From Lentisphaera profundi (GTDB taxonomy: Bacteria; Verrucomicrobiota; Lentisphaeria; Lentisphaerales; Lentisphaeraceae): a stretch of 64,000 nucleotides of DNA. The stretch spans positions 2,232,001 through 2,296,000 of the forward strand of contig NZ_CP117811.1 of the NCBI RefSeq assembly GCF_028728065.1, written 5' to 3'. Under the pieces are notes generated by a model. It worked only from the letters and a program-made list of their open reading frames with translations, made no database searches and had not been told where the DNA came from. Each line of letters starts with the position of its first letter. Within the stretch, counting starts at the first letter, position 1. Shown here piece by piece: positions 45,964 through 54,959 of the stretch. The translations under genes and the position numbers were made by a program.

Positions 45964-46815
45964 TCAAGATTGAAACAGATTTAATAGCGGGCCTGTCACA
46001 CCAGGCCTGCACATAAAAATTTTACCTGAATCAGGATACTTCTCCCAGTCCTTTGGCGACATCTCATAACTTGCAGTCGTGATATAAAGCTCATCTCGGT
46101 TATTGCCCCCAAAGCAACACGAAGTCACCTTCTTACATGGTAAGTCAATTTGTTCCAGTATTTCACCCGAAACCGAATGAATTCGCAAGACCTTGAAGCC
46201 ATTCCATAAAGCTAGCCACAAATGACCTTCATCATCAATGCACATCCCATCTGGAAATACGTCTTCTTCAGTAACTGCAAATAAAACATCCTCCTCTATC
46301 AAAGCCAGAGCGTCGCTATCGTAATAAAACTTTTTCACCTGCTTCGTAGGAGAATCGACGTAATAAAACGTACTCCCATCCCAGCACAGTCCATTAGAAA
46401 CTGTAATATCATCCAATACTTTGATCAGTGAACTATCATCCATCACATATAGACTTCCTAAAGGATTTTCTTCCTTCATATCCATCGTACCTGACCAATA
46501 TCGACCCTGTCCATCAATTTTCCCATCATTGAAGCGCATATCTTCATGAGGCCTATCAAGTAAACACAATGGCTTCGGATCTCTACCTTCAAACTTATAA
46601 AAACCGTCATTCAAAGTGAAGACAAGCCCACCGTCTTCATCAAAGGCCAGTGAACTAGGCATTTGCTCTAAATGGAATTCATCTAGTTGACCTTCCTGAA
46701 CATGGCAAATTTTCTTGCCCAAAATATCCACCCATGCGAAGCCATACTTTGACCAACACGGCCCTTCTCCAAGAATATTCACTACATCAGAAACTATCGT
46801 CAATTGCTTTGACAT
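45964..46815 (-). CDS. SMP-30/gluconolactonase family protein
   Basis: A 283-residue six-bladed propeller lactonase. Motifs: ILGEGPCWSKYG (metal Glu), RFNDGKIDGQGRYWSGTM, ITVSNGLCWDGSTFYYVDSP and FPDGMCIDDEGHLWLALW with the other metal ligands (N and D). It hydrolyses aldonolactones, which fits the sugar-oxidation genes nearby. No signal peptide. Gene is convergent with rnr. Confidence 0.88.
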   Translation of the reverse strand: MSKQLTIVSDVVNILGEGPCWSKYGFAWVDILGKKICHVQEGQLDEFHLEQMPSSLAFDEDGGLVFTLNDGFYKFEGRDPKPLCLLDRPHEDMRFNDGKIDGQGRYWSGTMDMKEENPLGSLYVMDDSSLIKVLDDITVSNGLCWDGSTFYYVDSPTKQVKKFYYDSDALALIEEDVLFAVTEEDVFPDGMCIDDEGHLWLALWNGFKVLRIHSVSGEILEQIDLPCKKVTSCCFGGNNRDELYITTASYEMSPKDWEKYPDSGKIFMCRPGVTGPLLNLFQS

Positions 46816-46948
46816 AATAAGATTTACTCACTCTCTATTAAATGTATTAACATTTTCATTAAACAGTCACTTAAGACCGGTAATTACATTCTTTTCTCTG
46901 AGGCCTACCATTCCTAGTAAAGTCACCTCAACTTTATAGGATGAGCTA

Positions 46949-47374
46949 CTAAATCTCTGAATAAAACTCTTTAAGTTGCTCTTTGCTATGTAAAGAAAAA
47001 GATCCGAAACTCACATCAAAAGAACAAGAGTTCTTTCCCATTATTTTCTGCCTATTCTGAGCCACTTTATTATAGAGCCAATCTCTAGCAGGTAAATAAA
47101 CAAGCCATCTCCCTACTAGGGGCCACAAAAAACGACATTCTTGCAGGGCTGAAGAAACTGCCAACGATCTCAATAAAATCTGTCCCCTATCATAAAGAAC
47201 TAAGCTATCGAGTTGTGCGGGATCAAAATTAAATTTTTTAAGCAGATAATCACCTGCTCTTGAGGTGGATGCTACAAATCGTATTTGAGCCGATTTTTTA
47301 TTGAGCCTCTTTATTAAAAAGGCTACGGCCCAATGACACAGCCCACACTCACCATCATAGATCAGCAACTTCAC
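46949..47374 (-). CDS. DCC-family thiol-disulfide protein (DUF393)
   Basis: About 141 residues. Begins KLLIYDGECGLCHWAVAFLI, the DxxCxxC motif of the DCC (DUF393) family, probably a thioredoxin-like redox protein. I take GTG at 47374 as start, 3 nt after the upstream nucleotidase stop; the longer frame starts with TTG at 47410 and would overlap that gene by 34 nt. The function is poorly known. Confidence 0.8.
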   Translation of the reverse strand: MKLLIYDGECGLCHWAVAFLIKRLNKKSAQIRFVASTSRAGDYLLKKFNFDPAQLDSLVLYDRGQILLRSLAVSSALQECRFLWPLVGRWLVYLPARDWLYNKVAQNRQKIMGKNSCSFDVSFGSFSLHSKEQLKEFYSEI

Positions 47375-47376
47375 AA

Positions 47377-48912
47377 CTAGAGTAAAGTCTCCCCGGACAT
47401 AAGCTTCCAATTAAACTCGATTGGCACACTCAGTTCATAGTTTTTTTTCATAAACTCAAGTAAATAGTCGCGCATTGTTTTCTTGGACTGCCAAACAAGC
47501 TTGGCATCTTGAAGCATTTCATAACCCAATGCACCATTTGTTCTAAAGTGATAGAAGGCAACTTTCAAAATTTGATCATCACTTACGGATTCACCTAAAT
47601 AAGTCAATTCTTTGATCCGTCGGCCCGGTTTATTCGCTAAATCAGCTTTATAATAAATCCCCGACCAGATATCATAAGTATATATCCGGGAACCTGGCTC
47701 AACTTCACCTGATTCATCACATTCAAAAAAGCTTAAACTCTGCTCCAATGCTTTCCTTAAAGTCTTTCCCGTCATTGATAAAACATGTAAATAATTATCT
47801 GGAACTAAATTCAAAATTGTTCGACGCGTTATTGTCCCAGCCTTCCAGCCATCTAATTTCCAAAAGGCCGCAGCCGAAATATCACAATTCGACGCATCTT
47901 GAATAACCATATGTACTAAACTCATTAATCGACTTGGGCACATCAAAGCCTCACGACTCGACGTAAAAGAAAAATCATCTAAAGATTCCCCAATAGGCTC
48001 ATCCAACCATTCAACTGTACTTTCTAAAACTCGATAGGATGATTCGAGTAAATTTTTCTCTAATCGCTGACCCTTTACAGGAATATTTTCAGACTGAATA
48101 CTTTTATCTTCCCCATCCCAAGATATATCGACACGCCCTACATGATGCCCATAACAGCCGGCCTGTATCGTATGCACTCCATTGATTTCTCGATTGCTCA
48201 ACAAACCGTGTGTATGGCCTGTAATAAGCACATCAATCTCAGGGTACTTCTGACAAATCTTAGATTTTAAATCTAAGTCTTCTGGGGTCTTTTGACTCCA
48301 ATAAGGTACAGCAGAATCATAACCGCCGTGAAATGAAACCACGATCAAATCCACATCCAATTTTTTTATTTCTTTAAGGCTTTCACCCAAAACGTCTACA
48401 GGATCTAAAAAACTCAAGCCTTTAATCGCATCTTCATGTGCCAGCTCGGCTGTTTCGGGTGTCGTTAAGCCGATGAAAGCAACACTCTTTCCACTCGCCA
48501 CCTTTTGCAGATGCCACGAAGGCCCAAACGCAGGACTTCCTCCACGATTCTTAACTAAATTGGTGGCTAACCATGGAAAATCCGATTGTTCCACGGCTTT
48601 ATCTAAGTATTTACGCCCAAAATCAAACTCATGGTTTCCCACTACCGAAAATGCACAGGACAAATCATTGAGTGCATTGACCATCGGATTCGAAAAGCGC
48701 ATATCTTCACCATAGCGCAAAGACACCAAGGAGCCTGATAAAGTATCTCCGTTGTCGAAATAGATAACTTCCTTCTCATCACGTCTAATACGTTTAATTA
48801 TACTGGCCGCCTGAATCAAGCCATTACTTGACTTCTGATCTGCCAAATAACTGTCCGCAACTAAAAAACCATGCAGGTCCGTTGTGTAGAGCAGCGTAAG
48901 TTTGTCTTTCAT
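47377..48912 (-). CDS. 5'-nucleotidase/UshA-type metallophosphoesterase
   Basis: About 511 residues. Calcineurin-like phosphoesterase (TTDLHG, DNGDTLSG, GNHEFDFG, FHGGYD, GHTHGLL) followed by the C-terminal 5'-nucleotidase domain (SMTGKTLRKALEQSLSF). The start is taken at ATG 48912, with AGAG upstream; the longer frame from 48960 adds 16 residues. Family members usually have a signal peptide and act in the periplasm; none is seen, so it may be cytoplasmic, which is unusual. Confidence 0.85.
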   Translation of the reverse strand: MKDKLTLLYTTDLHGFLVADSYLADQKSSNGLIQAASIIKRIRRDEKEVIYFDNGDTLSGSLVSLRYGEDMRFSNPMVNALNDLSCAFSVVGNHEFDFGRKYLDKAVEQSDFPWLATNLVKNRGGSPAFGPSWHLQKVASGKSVAFIGLTTPETAELAHEDAIKGLSFLDPVDVLGESLKEIKKLDVDLIVVSFHGGYDSAVPYWSQKTPEDLDLKSKICQKYPEIDVLITGHTHGLLSNREINGVHTIQAGCYGHHVGRVDISWDGEDKSIQSENIPVKGQRLEKNLLESSYRVLESTVEWLDEPIGESLDDFSFTSSREALMCPSRLMSLVHMVIQDASNCDISAAAFWKLDGWKAGTITRRTILNLVPDNYLHVLSMTGKTLRKALEQSLSFFECDESGEVEPGSRIYTYDIWSGIYYKADLANKPGRRIKELTYLGESVSDDQILKVAFYHFRTNGALGYEMLQDAKLVWQSKKTMRDYLLEFMKKNYELSVPIEFNWKLMSGETLL

Positions 48913-49101
48913 TAAATAAATCTCTATATAATTGAGAGCTGAATATACAAAAAATTTCATAGACTTACAAGGCCTCGTCCACTAAACGAGTGTCTTAATA
49001 TTTCTTCTTGTTAAAGATATACCTTAAATCGGCCTCAGACTTTTATTAAAATGCATTTGCTATATATTTGCCAAATTTCTAAACCTCTTGGAGTTATAAC
49101 A

Positions 49102-51507
49102 GTGTCAAAAACAGGTGTACTACTTATTCAGCTCGGCTCACCAGCTAGCCCCGCTGTATCCGATGTCAAAGCTTATTTAAGTGAATTTTTAGGCGACCCA
49201 CGCGTTGTCGATAAACAGAACTTCACCTGGAAAATAATCCTCAACTTATTCATCCTACCATCACGCTCGCCAAAATCAGCTGAAGCCTATGCTAAAATCT
49301 GGGAAGGCGATACCTTTCCTCTCTTCCGTAACACAGAATCCTTCACCACCAAACTCCAAGAACAAATAAAAGATGAAAATATCTTGGTGGAATACTCCTA
49401 CATTTTAAGTAAACCTAATGTAATCGAGCAATATGGTAAACTAATCGCGGCAAAATGCGATACCATTCGCGTCATCCCACTCTTCCCTCAATACTGCGAA
49501 GCCACAACTCTTTCTTGTAAAGACATGATCGACAAAGCCATTGCTCAACATGGCAAATGTAATAAGCTTGAATTTGTAGAAGACTTCCACAATTCCCCGC
49601 CTTACATCAATAACGTTGCTAAACTTATCAATGAAGATATTCGCCAAGACAAACCTGAAAAACTCCTTTTTTCATTTCATGGCTACCCCATTAGACGTAT
49701 TCGTGGTGGAGATCCCTATTTTGCTCAATGCACTGAAACTGCCCACCTCATCGCCTCTAAAATTGAAGGTATTGCCCAAGAAGATATTTTACTTAGCTTT
49801 CAATCAAAATTTGGTCGTGAACCTTGGCTCACTCCTGGCACCGAAGAAACTATTATCGAGTTGGCCCTCAGTGGTGTTAAAAACATTGCCATAACCTGCC
49901 CTGCCTTTGTTGTCGATAACCTCGAAACACTAGAAGAAGTGGCTATTGGCCTCGAAGAAATATTTCTTGAGCACGGTGGCGAAAAATTCAGACTCATTCC
50001 ATGCCTTAATGATAATGATCAATGGGTTGAAGATTTTGCCGAGGAAATTGCTTTAAGCATACCCGAAGATATATCTCGCTTAGAAAGCTCTCCTTGTGAA
50101 TTCCCAAAAGCTGAAGAACAAGGCTGCTGCCATGCCGCCACCCAATGTGACACCTGTCCTTATAAAGGACTAGATACCTACCCTGATGGCGAACTCTCGC
50201 CAAAAAATCGAGCTGTTTTAAAAACCATGTTTTTAACTCTATTTGTCGATCTTATTGGTTTCTCCATTATTTTCCCTCTATTCCCTGGCATCATTGCTTA
50301 TTATAATAAAGTCGAAGGCGACGGCAGCTTATTTCGTAGCTTGATGAATCAAATCGAAGCTATTGCTGGAATTGATAATCCACATGCAACCATGGCTCTT
50401 TTTGGTGGTGCACTCATTTTCATCTACTCATTCTTGCAATTTTTAATGGCTCCCGTTTTTGGAGTCCTCTCTGATAGATTTGGCCGAAGACCTATCTTGC
50501 TCTTCTCCATCTTTGGTATTGCCTTTTCTTATCTACTCTGGTTTTTCTCTGGCAGCTTCCTTCTCTTACTCATATCACGTTTAGTTTCTGGCTTAATGGG
50601 CAGTAATATCACAACTGCGACTGCGGCGGTAGCTGACACAACTTCAGAAAAGACACGCTCACGAGGCATGGCCATTATCGGCATTGCCTTTGGACTTGGT
50701 TTTATTTTAGGCCCCGCCATCGGCGGGATCTCTGCCTGGGCTATCGACCTTTCAACAGTCTCTAACTGGGCCGATTATGGAATCAACCCCTTTTCAGCTC
50801 CTGCCGCAATTGCATTCGTCTTATCTATAGCAAACTTCATTTTTGTCTATAGAAAATTCCCAGAGACTCTTCCCGTAGAAAAACGTGGCTTAGGTGAAGT
50901 TCACCGTACAATAAACCCCATTAAGCTTTTTAAAGTTGAAAATTACCCCGGAGTCAGCTCTGTCATTTTTACGAATTTCATTTTCCTCACCGCATTTGGT
51001 GCGGCCGAAAACATGCTCACCTTCTTAACCCTAGAAAGGCTTGGTTATGGTCCTGCTAAAAATGGCTTACTCTTTGTCTTTATCGGATTTGTATTGTCTA
51101 TGGTCCAAGGTGGCTACGTACGTAGAAAAGCTGCTTCCGTTGGCGAAGCTGTCGTTACCAAAAAAGGCTTAGCTATACTCATACCCGGATTAATTTTAAT
51201 TGCCTTAGCTGGCCTGTGGCAAAGTGCATTTGTCCTTTATCTAGGCCTCTTTTTCATGGCAGTAGGCTCGGCAATGGTAATCCCTTGCCTAACTTCACTC
51301 GTATCACTCTATACTCCCGCAAGCGAACAAGGTCGGGTACTTGGTGTATTCCGCTCAGCAGGTGCATTAGCCAGAACACTAGGCCCCATTCTCGGCGGTA
51401 TTCTCTACTGGAAATTCAGCTATATGTCTCCCTTCTTTGCTGCCGCAGCCATCGTAATTATTCCATTACTCATGGTTAAGTCTCTTCCCAATAAAAAGAA
51501 GTCCTGA
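49102..51507 (+). CDS. hemH: ferrochelatase fused to MFS transporter
   Basis: About 801 residues from a GTG start with GGAG 8 nt upstream (the open frame begins at 49051). Residues 1-325 are ferrochelatase (GVLLIQLGSPASP; VIPLFPQYCEATT; FSFHGYPIRRI with the metal His; FQSKFGREPWLTP; CPAFVVDNLETLEE with the Glu). A Cys-rich linker holds C332, C342, C343, C349 and C352. About 370-800 is a 12-helix major-facilitator transporter (LFVDLIGFSIIFPLFPGII; GVLSDRFGRRPILLF). The enzyme makes heme from protoporphyrin; the partner may move heme, porphyrin or iron (inference). The stop TGA lies in the first copy of a heptanucleotide repeat. Confidence 0.88.
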   Translation: MSKTGVLLIQLGSPASPAVSDVKAYLSEFLGDPRVVDKQNFTWKIILNLFILPSRSPKSAEAYAKIWEGDTFPLFRNTESFTTKLQEQIKDENILVEYSYILSKPNVIEQYGKLIAAKCDTIRVIPLFPQYCEATTLSCKDMIDKAIAQHGKCNKLEFVEDFHNSPPYINNVAKLINEDIRQDKPEKLLFSFHGYPIRRIRGGDPYFAQCTETAHLIASKIEGIAQEDILLSFQSKFGREPWLTPGTEETIIELALSGVKNIAITCPAFVVDNLETLEEVAIGLEEIFLEHGGEKFRLIPCLNDNDQWVEDFAEEIALSIPEDISRLESSPCEFPKAEEQGCCHAATQCDTCPYKGLDTYPDGELSPKNRAVLKTMFLTLFVDLIGFSIIFPLFPGIIAYYNKVEGDGSLFRSLMNQIEAIAGIDNPHATMALFGGALIFIYSFLQFLMAPVFGVLSDRFGRRPILLFSIFGIAFSYLLWFFSGSFLLLLISRLVSGLMGSNITTATAAVADTTSEKTRSRGMAIIGIAFGLGFILGPAIGGISAWAIDLSTVSNWADYGINPFSAPAAIAFVLSIANFIFVYRKFPETLPVEKRGLGEVHRTINPIKLFKVENYPGVSSVIFTNFIFLTAFGAAENMLTFLTLERLGYGPAKNGLLFVFIGFVLSMVQGGYVRRKAASVGEAVVTKKGLAILIPGLILIALAGLWQSAFVLYLGLFFMAVGSAMVIPCLTSLVSLYTPASEQGRVLGVFRSAGALARTLGPILGGILYWKFSYMSPFFAAAAIVIIPLLMVKSLPNKKKS

Positions 51508-51512
51508 GTCCT

Positions 51513-51540
51513 TGTCAAGTCCTGGAAATTAGTTGTCACT
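51513..51540 (+). repeat. IS3 left terminal inverted repeat
   Basis: Begins TGTCAAGTCCTG and ends GTTGTCACT. It pairs with the reverse complement of the right end at 53931-53958, with a one-base indel and several mismatches between the conserved blocks. Confidence 0.75.
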
Positions 51541-51566
51541 TTTGGTTTTTGTTATTAAATGATCTA

Positions 51567-52483
51567 CTAAGCACATTGCTGTTCATGAACAATACTCGGA
51601 AAGGCATAGCCTAAGGCCATGTGTGGCCGACAATTATTGTACAGATAAATAGCCTGCTTAATAGCTTTTTTAGCATCTTTTAAATTCTTAAATGTATTGC
51701 GAAGATGATATTCATATTTGAGAATACCATTTACTCTTTCTGCCTTTGAATTTTCATAGCAATGATTTTCTTCAGTCATACTGACAAGTAGGTTTCGGTG
51801 CTGTAATATTTTGATATAATCATGACAACAGTACTGAGAGCCTCGATCAGAGTGATGGATTGGATACTTACCTTTAGGAAGACTTTTTAGTGCACTGCGC
51901 AAAGCTTTCATACAGCCAATAGCTTCTAAGTTCTCTCCGACGTTATAAGCAATGATTTTTCTAGAGAATGCATCTGTGATCAAAGCTAGGTAAACAAAAA
52001 TTTTATCTACTCTGACCTAGGTGATGTCACAGACCCAGGCCTGATTAGGCTCAGTTAAAACCTTATCTTTGATTAAGTTTTTATAGACCTTAAAGCGATG
52101 TCTCGAATCAGTTGTACGACAGTACTTCTTTTTCTTTTTGATCAATAAACGATTCTCACGAGCTATATCAAATAACCTATCTCTACCGATTTTAATATCA
52201 TTAGATTCAAAGTTAGACTTGAGCAATTTCTGTAGCTTACGTACACCTAGCTCAGACTGGATGCAGCGTTTTTGCTTAATAAGATCTACTACCAATGCTT
52301 TATCTATAGATTTCTTAATACTATGAGTTCGATCTTTATAGAAGTTTTGACGGCTCATTTTAACATGATGACAAAGTACACTTATGCAGAATTGTTGACC
52401 ATTCATCACTCTGACTCTCTGGATAGCTTCGCAGCGACTTTTTTTTTCATCGCTACTGGATCTGTTATTCCACCTGCATTCGT
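51567..52483 (-). pseudogene. IS3-family transposase orfB, disrupted
   Basis: The DDE transposase part of an IS3 element. The reading frame gives MSRQNFYK, then ELGVRKLQKLL, and DIT at the first catalytic Asp, where an amber TAG (52017-52019) interrupts just after, followed in frame by VRVDKIFVYLALITDAFSRK. HHSDRGSQYC and SKAERVNGILKYE supply the second Asp and the Glu. The 5' end merges with orfA by a -1 shift at an A9 run (52439-52447), and the upstream part is cut by IS30. The enzyme cannot be made intact. Confidence 0.85.
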
Positions 52484-52487
52484 ATAA

Positions 52488-52499
52488 TAAGTGCAACAC
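52488..52499 (+). repeat. IS30 left inverted repeat core
   Basis: TAAGTGCAACAC, the inner conserved core of the left terminal repeat; the same 12 bases occur inverted at the right end, and the flanking similarity extends to about 35 bp. Confidence 0.8.
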
Positions 52500-52596
52500 T
52501 TCTGTTAATTGCTTATAGCATAAACATCTATTGAGAATAACAAGACTCAGATGTACTCTGCTATAAGCGACCAAACCTAAAACAGAGGAGTCAGAA

Positions 52597-53589
52597 ATGA
52601 CATATGAACATCTGAGTCTTGAAGAAAGACACTACCTTGAAATTGAATTAAAGGCAGGCACATCGATCACTAAAATAGCAAAAAACTTAAATCGTAGTAC
52701 AAGCACACTTTCACGAGAACTTAAACGTAATAAAGGTCTCCGTGGTTATCGAAACAAGCAAGCCAATGACTTTGCTCAAGAAAGACACAAAGTGAAACCA
52801 AAGGCTATTAAACTAACTGAAGAAGTTAAGGACTATATAGATGAGCATTTACTCAAGGATTGGAGCCCCGAACAAATTGTAGGTCGACTAAAAGATGACC
52901 AATCCATCTTACTTCATCATGAAACAGTTTATCAATATATTCTTAGAGATAAAGAATCAGGAGGTGAGCTATATAAGCTTCTACGTCATCAGAATAAAAC
53001 TTATCGCAAACGTTATGGCAACCAGCATAGTCGTAATGGGATTCCCAATCGTGTGGATATAGACGAACGACCTGAGGCAGCTAATAAGCGAGAGCGTGTA
53101 GGCGACTGGGAGATGGATACTATTATAGGAAAAGCTCATAAAGGAGCCATTGTAACTATGGATGATCGAAAATCAAAACTGCGTCTAGCATTGCCTGTGT
53201 CTCATAAGAAAGCCACGCTTGTGAAAGATGCAATAATCTCTTTGCTAACACCGATCAAAGATTTGGTTCATACTCTTACATTTGATAATGGAAAAGAATT
53301 TACTCAGCATGAGACTATCTCCAAGGAATTGGAATGTAATAGTTATTTTGCTAAACCATATCACTCATGGGAACGAGGCCAAAACGAGAATGCTAATGGA
53401 TTGTTACGGCAATACTTTCCTAAGTCTATGGCGCTTGATGGTATCAGTGAAAATGAAGTCATTATTGCGGTTGATAAACTTAATAGTAGACCTCGAAAAT
53501 GTCTGAAATTTAAGACGCCATATGAAGTTTTTGAAAATTTAACTGGAATTAACTTAAGAAAATCAGTAGGTGTTGCACTTACTACTTGA
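52597..53589 (+). CDS. IS30-family transposase
   Basis: A 330-residue intact transposase. An N-terminal helix-turn-helix (HLSLEERHYLEIELKAGTSI and RSTSTLSRELKRN) is followed by the DDE core: GDWEMDTIIG (D174), TFDNGKEF (D230) and GQNENANGLLRQYFP (E264). GAGGAG lies before the ATG. Its C-terminal codons run into the right inverted repeat, as is common in IS30 elements. It appears able to be active. Confidence 0.93.
   Translation: MTYEHLSLEERHYLEIELKAGTSITKIAKNLNRSTSTLSRELKRNKGLRGYRNKQANDFAQERHKVKPKAIKLTEEVKDYIDEHLLKDWSPEQIVGRLKDDQSILLHHETVYQYILRDKESGGELYKLLRHQNKTYRKRYGNQHSRNGIPNRVDIDERPEAANKRERVGDWEMDTIIGKAHKGAIVTMDDRKSKLRLALPVSHKKATLVKDAIISLLTPIKDLVHTLTFDNGKEFTQHETISKELECNSYFAKPYHSWERGQNENANGLLRQYFPKSMALDGISENEVIIAVDKLNSRPRKCLKFKTPYEVFENLTGINLRKSVGVALTT
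53570..53581 (-). repeat. IS30 right inverted repeat core
   Basis: GTGTTGCACTTA on the + strand, the reverse complement of the left core at 52488-52499. It also encodes the end of the transposase. Confidence 0.8.
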
Positions 53590-53913
53590 ATTCAGGCCAT
53601 TTTGATCACAAACGATATCAAAATAAGCTTTATGCATTACTTCGCTTACAGCCAATTCGGTCACTGTTTTTTCAAGTTCTTTGATCTTGCGTTTTAAGTC
53701 TTCGACTTCATTTCTATCGTTTTCACTTTCCACTCTAATCACCCTTGGTAATAGATCAGTTCGTCCATACTTCTTAACCCAAGCCCTCACGGTGCTTGAT
53801 CCCGCTATACCATAAGCCTTACTTGCCTCATGGGGGCTCGGAAATTTCCCTTTTGATAGCTCAGAAACTACTTTTTGTTTAAATGACTCACTATATCTGA
53901 TTGTGTCTTTCAT
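53590..53913 (-). pseudogene. IS3-family transposase orfA, split by IS30
   Basis: The N-terminal part of an IS3-type orfA (transposase subunit): SESFKQKVVSELSKGKF, then a helix-turn-helix (EASKAYGIAGSSTVRAWVKK) and a leucine-zipper region. The IS30 element interrupts it after DQNGLNS. On the other side of IS30 the frame continues as NAGGITDPVAMKKKVAAK and ends SRESE before a TGA at 52406-52408, so the two halves once formed one gene. Confidence 0.85.
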
Positions 53914-53930
53914 TGTTTACTCCGTTATTG

Positions 53931-53958
53931 GAGTGACAACCTATATCAGGACAAGACA
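53931..53958 (-). repeat. IS3 right terminal inverted repeat
   Basis: On the - strand starts TGTCTTGTCCTG and ends GTTGTCACT, pairing with the left end at 51513. It abuts the heptanucleotide repeat. Confidence 0.75.
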
Positions 53959-53959
53959 C

Positions 53960-54043
53960 TGAGTCCTGAGTCCTGAGTCCTGAGTCCTGAGTCCTGAGTC
54001 CTGAGTCCTGAGTCCTGAGTCCTGAGTCCTGAGTCCTGAATCC
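53960..54043 (+). repeat. heptanucleotide tandem repeat TGAGTCC
   Basis: Eleven perfect copies of TGAGTCC (53960-54036), then one variant TGAATCC. A partial array (TCCTGAGTCCT) lies on the other side of the IS3 element at 51503-51512, so the element landed in an older repeat. It follows the ferrochelatase-MFS stop codon. Confidence 0.95.
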
Positions 54044-54060
54044 TGAATAGCTAGCTCTAC

Positions 54061-54096
54061 AAAAAAAAATCCGAACTCATTGAGTTCGGATTTTTT
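54061..54096. terminator. bidirectional intrinsic terminator
   Basis: A stem TCCGAACT/AGTTCGGA extended by A/T pairs, with an A run on the left and a T run on the right, lies just before the sigma factor stop. It ends the sigma gene on the - strand and, on the + strand, transcription through the IS region. Confidence 0.85.
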
Positions 54097-54119
54097 CTTA
54101 AAATTTTTATGAAGCGAAT

Positions 54120-54959
54120 TTAAGTCTGAATGGAAGCTAAAATATCTTCATCCAAATGAGCATAAAGTTTTCTTAATGCTTGGTATTGAATCTGGCGAAC
54201 GCGCTCTCGTGTTCTACCTACCATCTCACTAAGCTCTTCCAGCGTTTTTTGCTGCGCACCATCTAAACCATAACGCATTTTGATAATTAACTGCTCACGC
54301 TCTGTCAATTTTGAGTCAATCACTTCTAATAAGACATCTTTAACATCAGATTCATTCATATTATCGCCAGGAAGCTTTAATAAGGTATCTGGTATCACAT
54401 CTTCCAACACACCCTCTTCACCCGTCTTCAAAGTCGTGCTCAAGGATACCGCAGGTGCGGTTGATGCCACAGACATGCCTCTTACTGAACGTACTGAAAA
54501 TCCTGTAGCTTCTGCTACTTCTTCTAAAAAGGGGACTCGTCCTAATTTCTCTGCTAAAAGCATTGCTTCGTGATGAATTTTACGGATTTTCACTGCTGAT
54601 TGAACCGGAATACGAATAACTCGTCCCTGCTCTGCCACCGCGCGACGAATCGCTTGCTTAATCCACCAAGCTCCATAAGAAGAAAATTTTGCACCATGAC
54701 CTGGTCTAAATTTCTCTACTGCCTTCATTAAACCAATATTGCCTTCGGAAATTAAATCCGCTAAAGGTACACCTAGAGATTTGTAATCATGAGCTATTTT
54801 TACAACTAGCTTCAAGTTTGCTACAATTAATGTTTCGCGTGCTTCCTCCGAACCATCCTCAATTAATTTTGCGAGTTCAATCTCATCTTCAACTGAAACT
54901 AAGGGCAAAGTTGCGATACTCTGCATATAACTTTTGATACTTTCTTGATATAGCCTCAT
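54120..54959 (-). CDS. sigma-70 family RNA polymerase sigma factor
   Basis: A 279-residue sigma factor. Region 1.2 (IKSYMQSIATLPLVSVEDEI), region 2 (ANLKLVVKIAHDYKSLGVPL; GNIGLMKAVEKFRPGHGAKF; SSYGAWWIKQAIRRAV), region 3 and region 4 (LTEREQLIIKMRYGL; TLEELSEMVGRTRERVRQIQ) are present; region 1.1 and the non-conserved insert of RpoD are absent. It is therefore a small group 2/3 sigma, not the housekeeping one, and no RpoH box is seen. AGGAGG lies 5 nt before ATG, the strongest ribosome site in the window. Confidence 0.92.
   Translation of the reverse strand: MRLYQESIKSYMQSIATLPLVSVEDEIELAKLIEDGSEEARETLIVANLKLVVKIAHDYKSLGVPLADLISEGNIGLMKAVEKFRPGHGAKFSSYGAWWIKQAIRRAVAEQGRVIRIPVQSAVKIRKIHHEAMLLAEKLGRVPFLEEVAEATGFSVRSVRGMSVASTAPAVSLSTTLKTGEEGVLEDVIPDTLLKLPGDNMNESDVKDVLLEVIDSKLTEREQLIIKMRYGLDGAQQKTLEELSEMVGRTRERVRQIQYQALRKLYAHLDEDILASIQT

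Larger units (their letters stand above)
52484..53587 (+). mobile_element. IS30-family insertion sequence, intact
   Basis: About 1.1 kb inserted inside the IS3 element. Both edges carry TAAGTGCAACAC (52488-52499 and, inverted, 53570-53581) within longer imperfect inverted repeats. The enclosed transposase is complete. Exact ends and target duplication (usually 2-3 bp in this family) cannot be fixed by eye. Confidence 0.85.
51513..53958 (-). mobile_element. IS3-family element, interrupted by IS30
   Basis: An IS3-family insertion sequence with imperfect terminal inverted repeats starting TGTC (51513-51540 and 53931-53958, sharing TGTC, GTCCTG and GTTGTCACT). It carries orfA and orfB in the -1 arrangement, but an IS30-family element sits between the orfA body and the orfB start, and orfB also holds an in-frame TAG. 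It lies in a TGAGTCC repeat, so target duplication cannot be told from the repeat. Confidence 0.85.

Noticed and set aside
45980-46012. GC-rich hairpin at the SMP-30 gene end as an rnr terminator
   Set aside because: It lies within the SMP-30 coding sequence and no T run follows on the + strand.
53960-54043. Heptanucleotide array as a CRISPR
   Set aside because: The unit is 7 bp with no spacers, so it is a simple tandem repeat.
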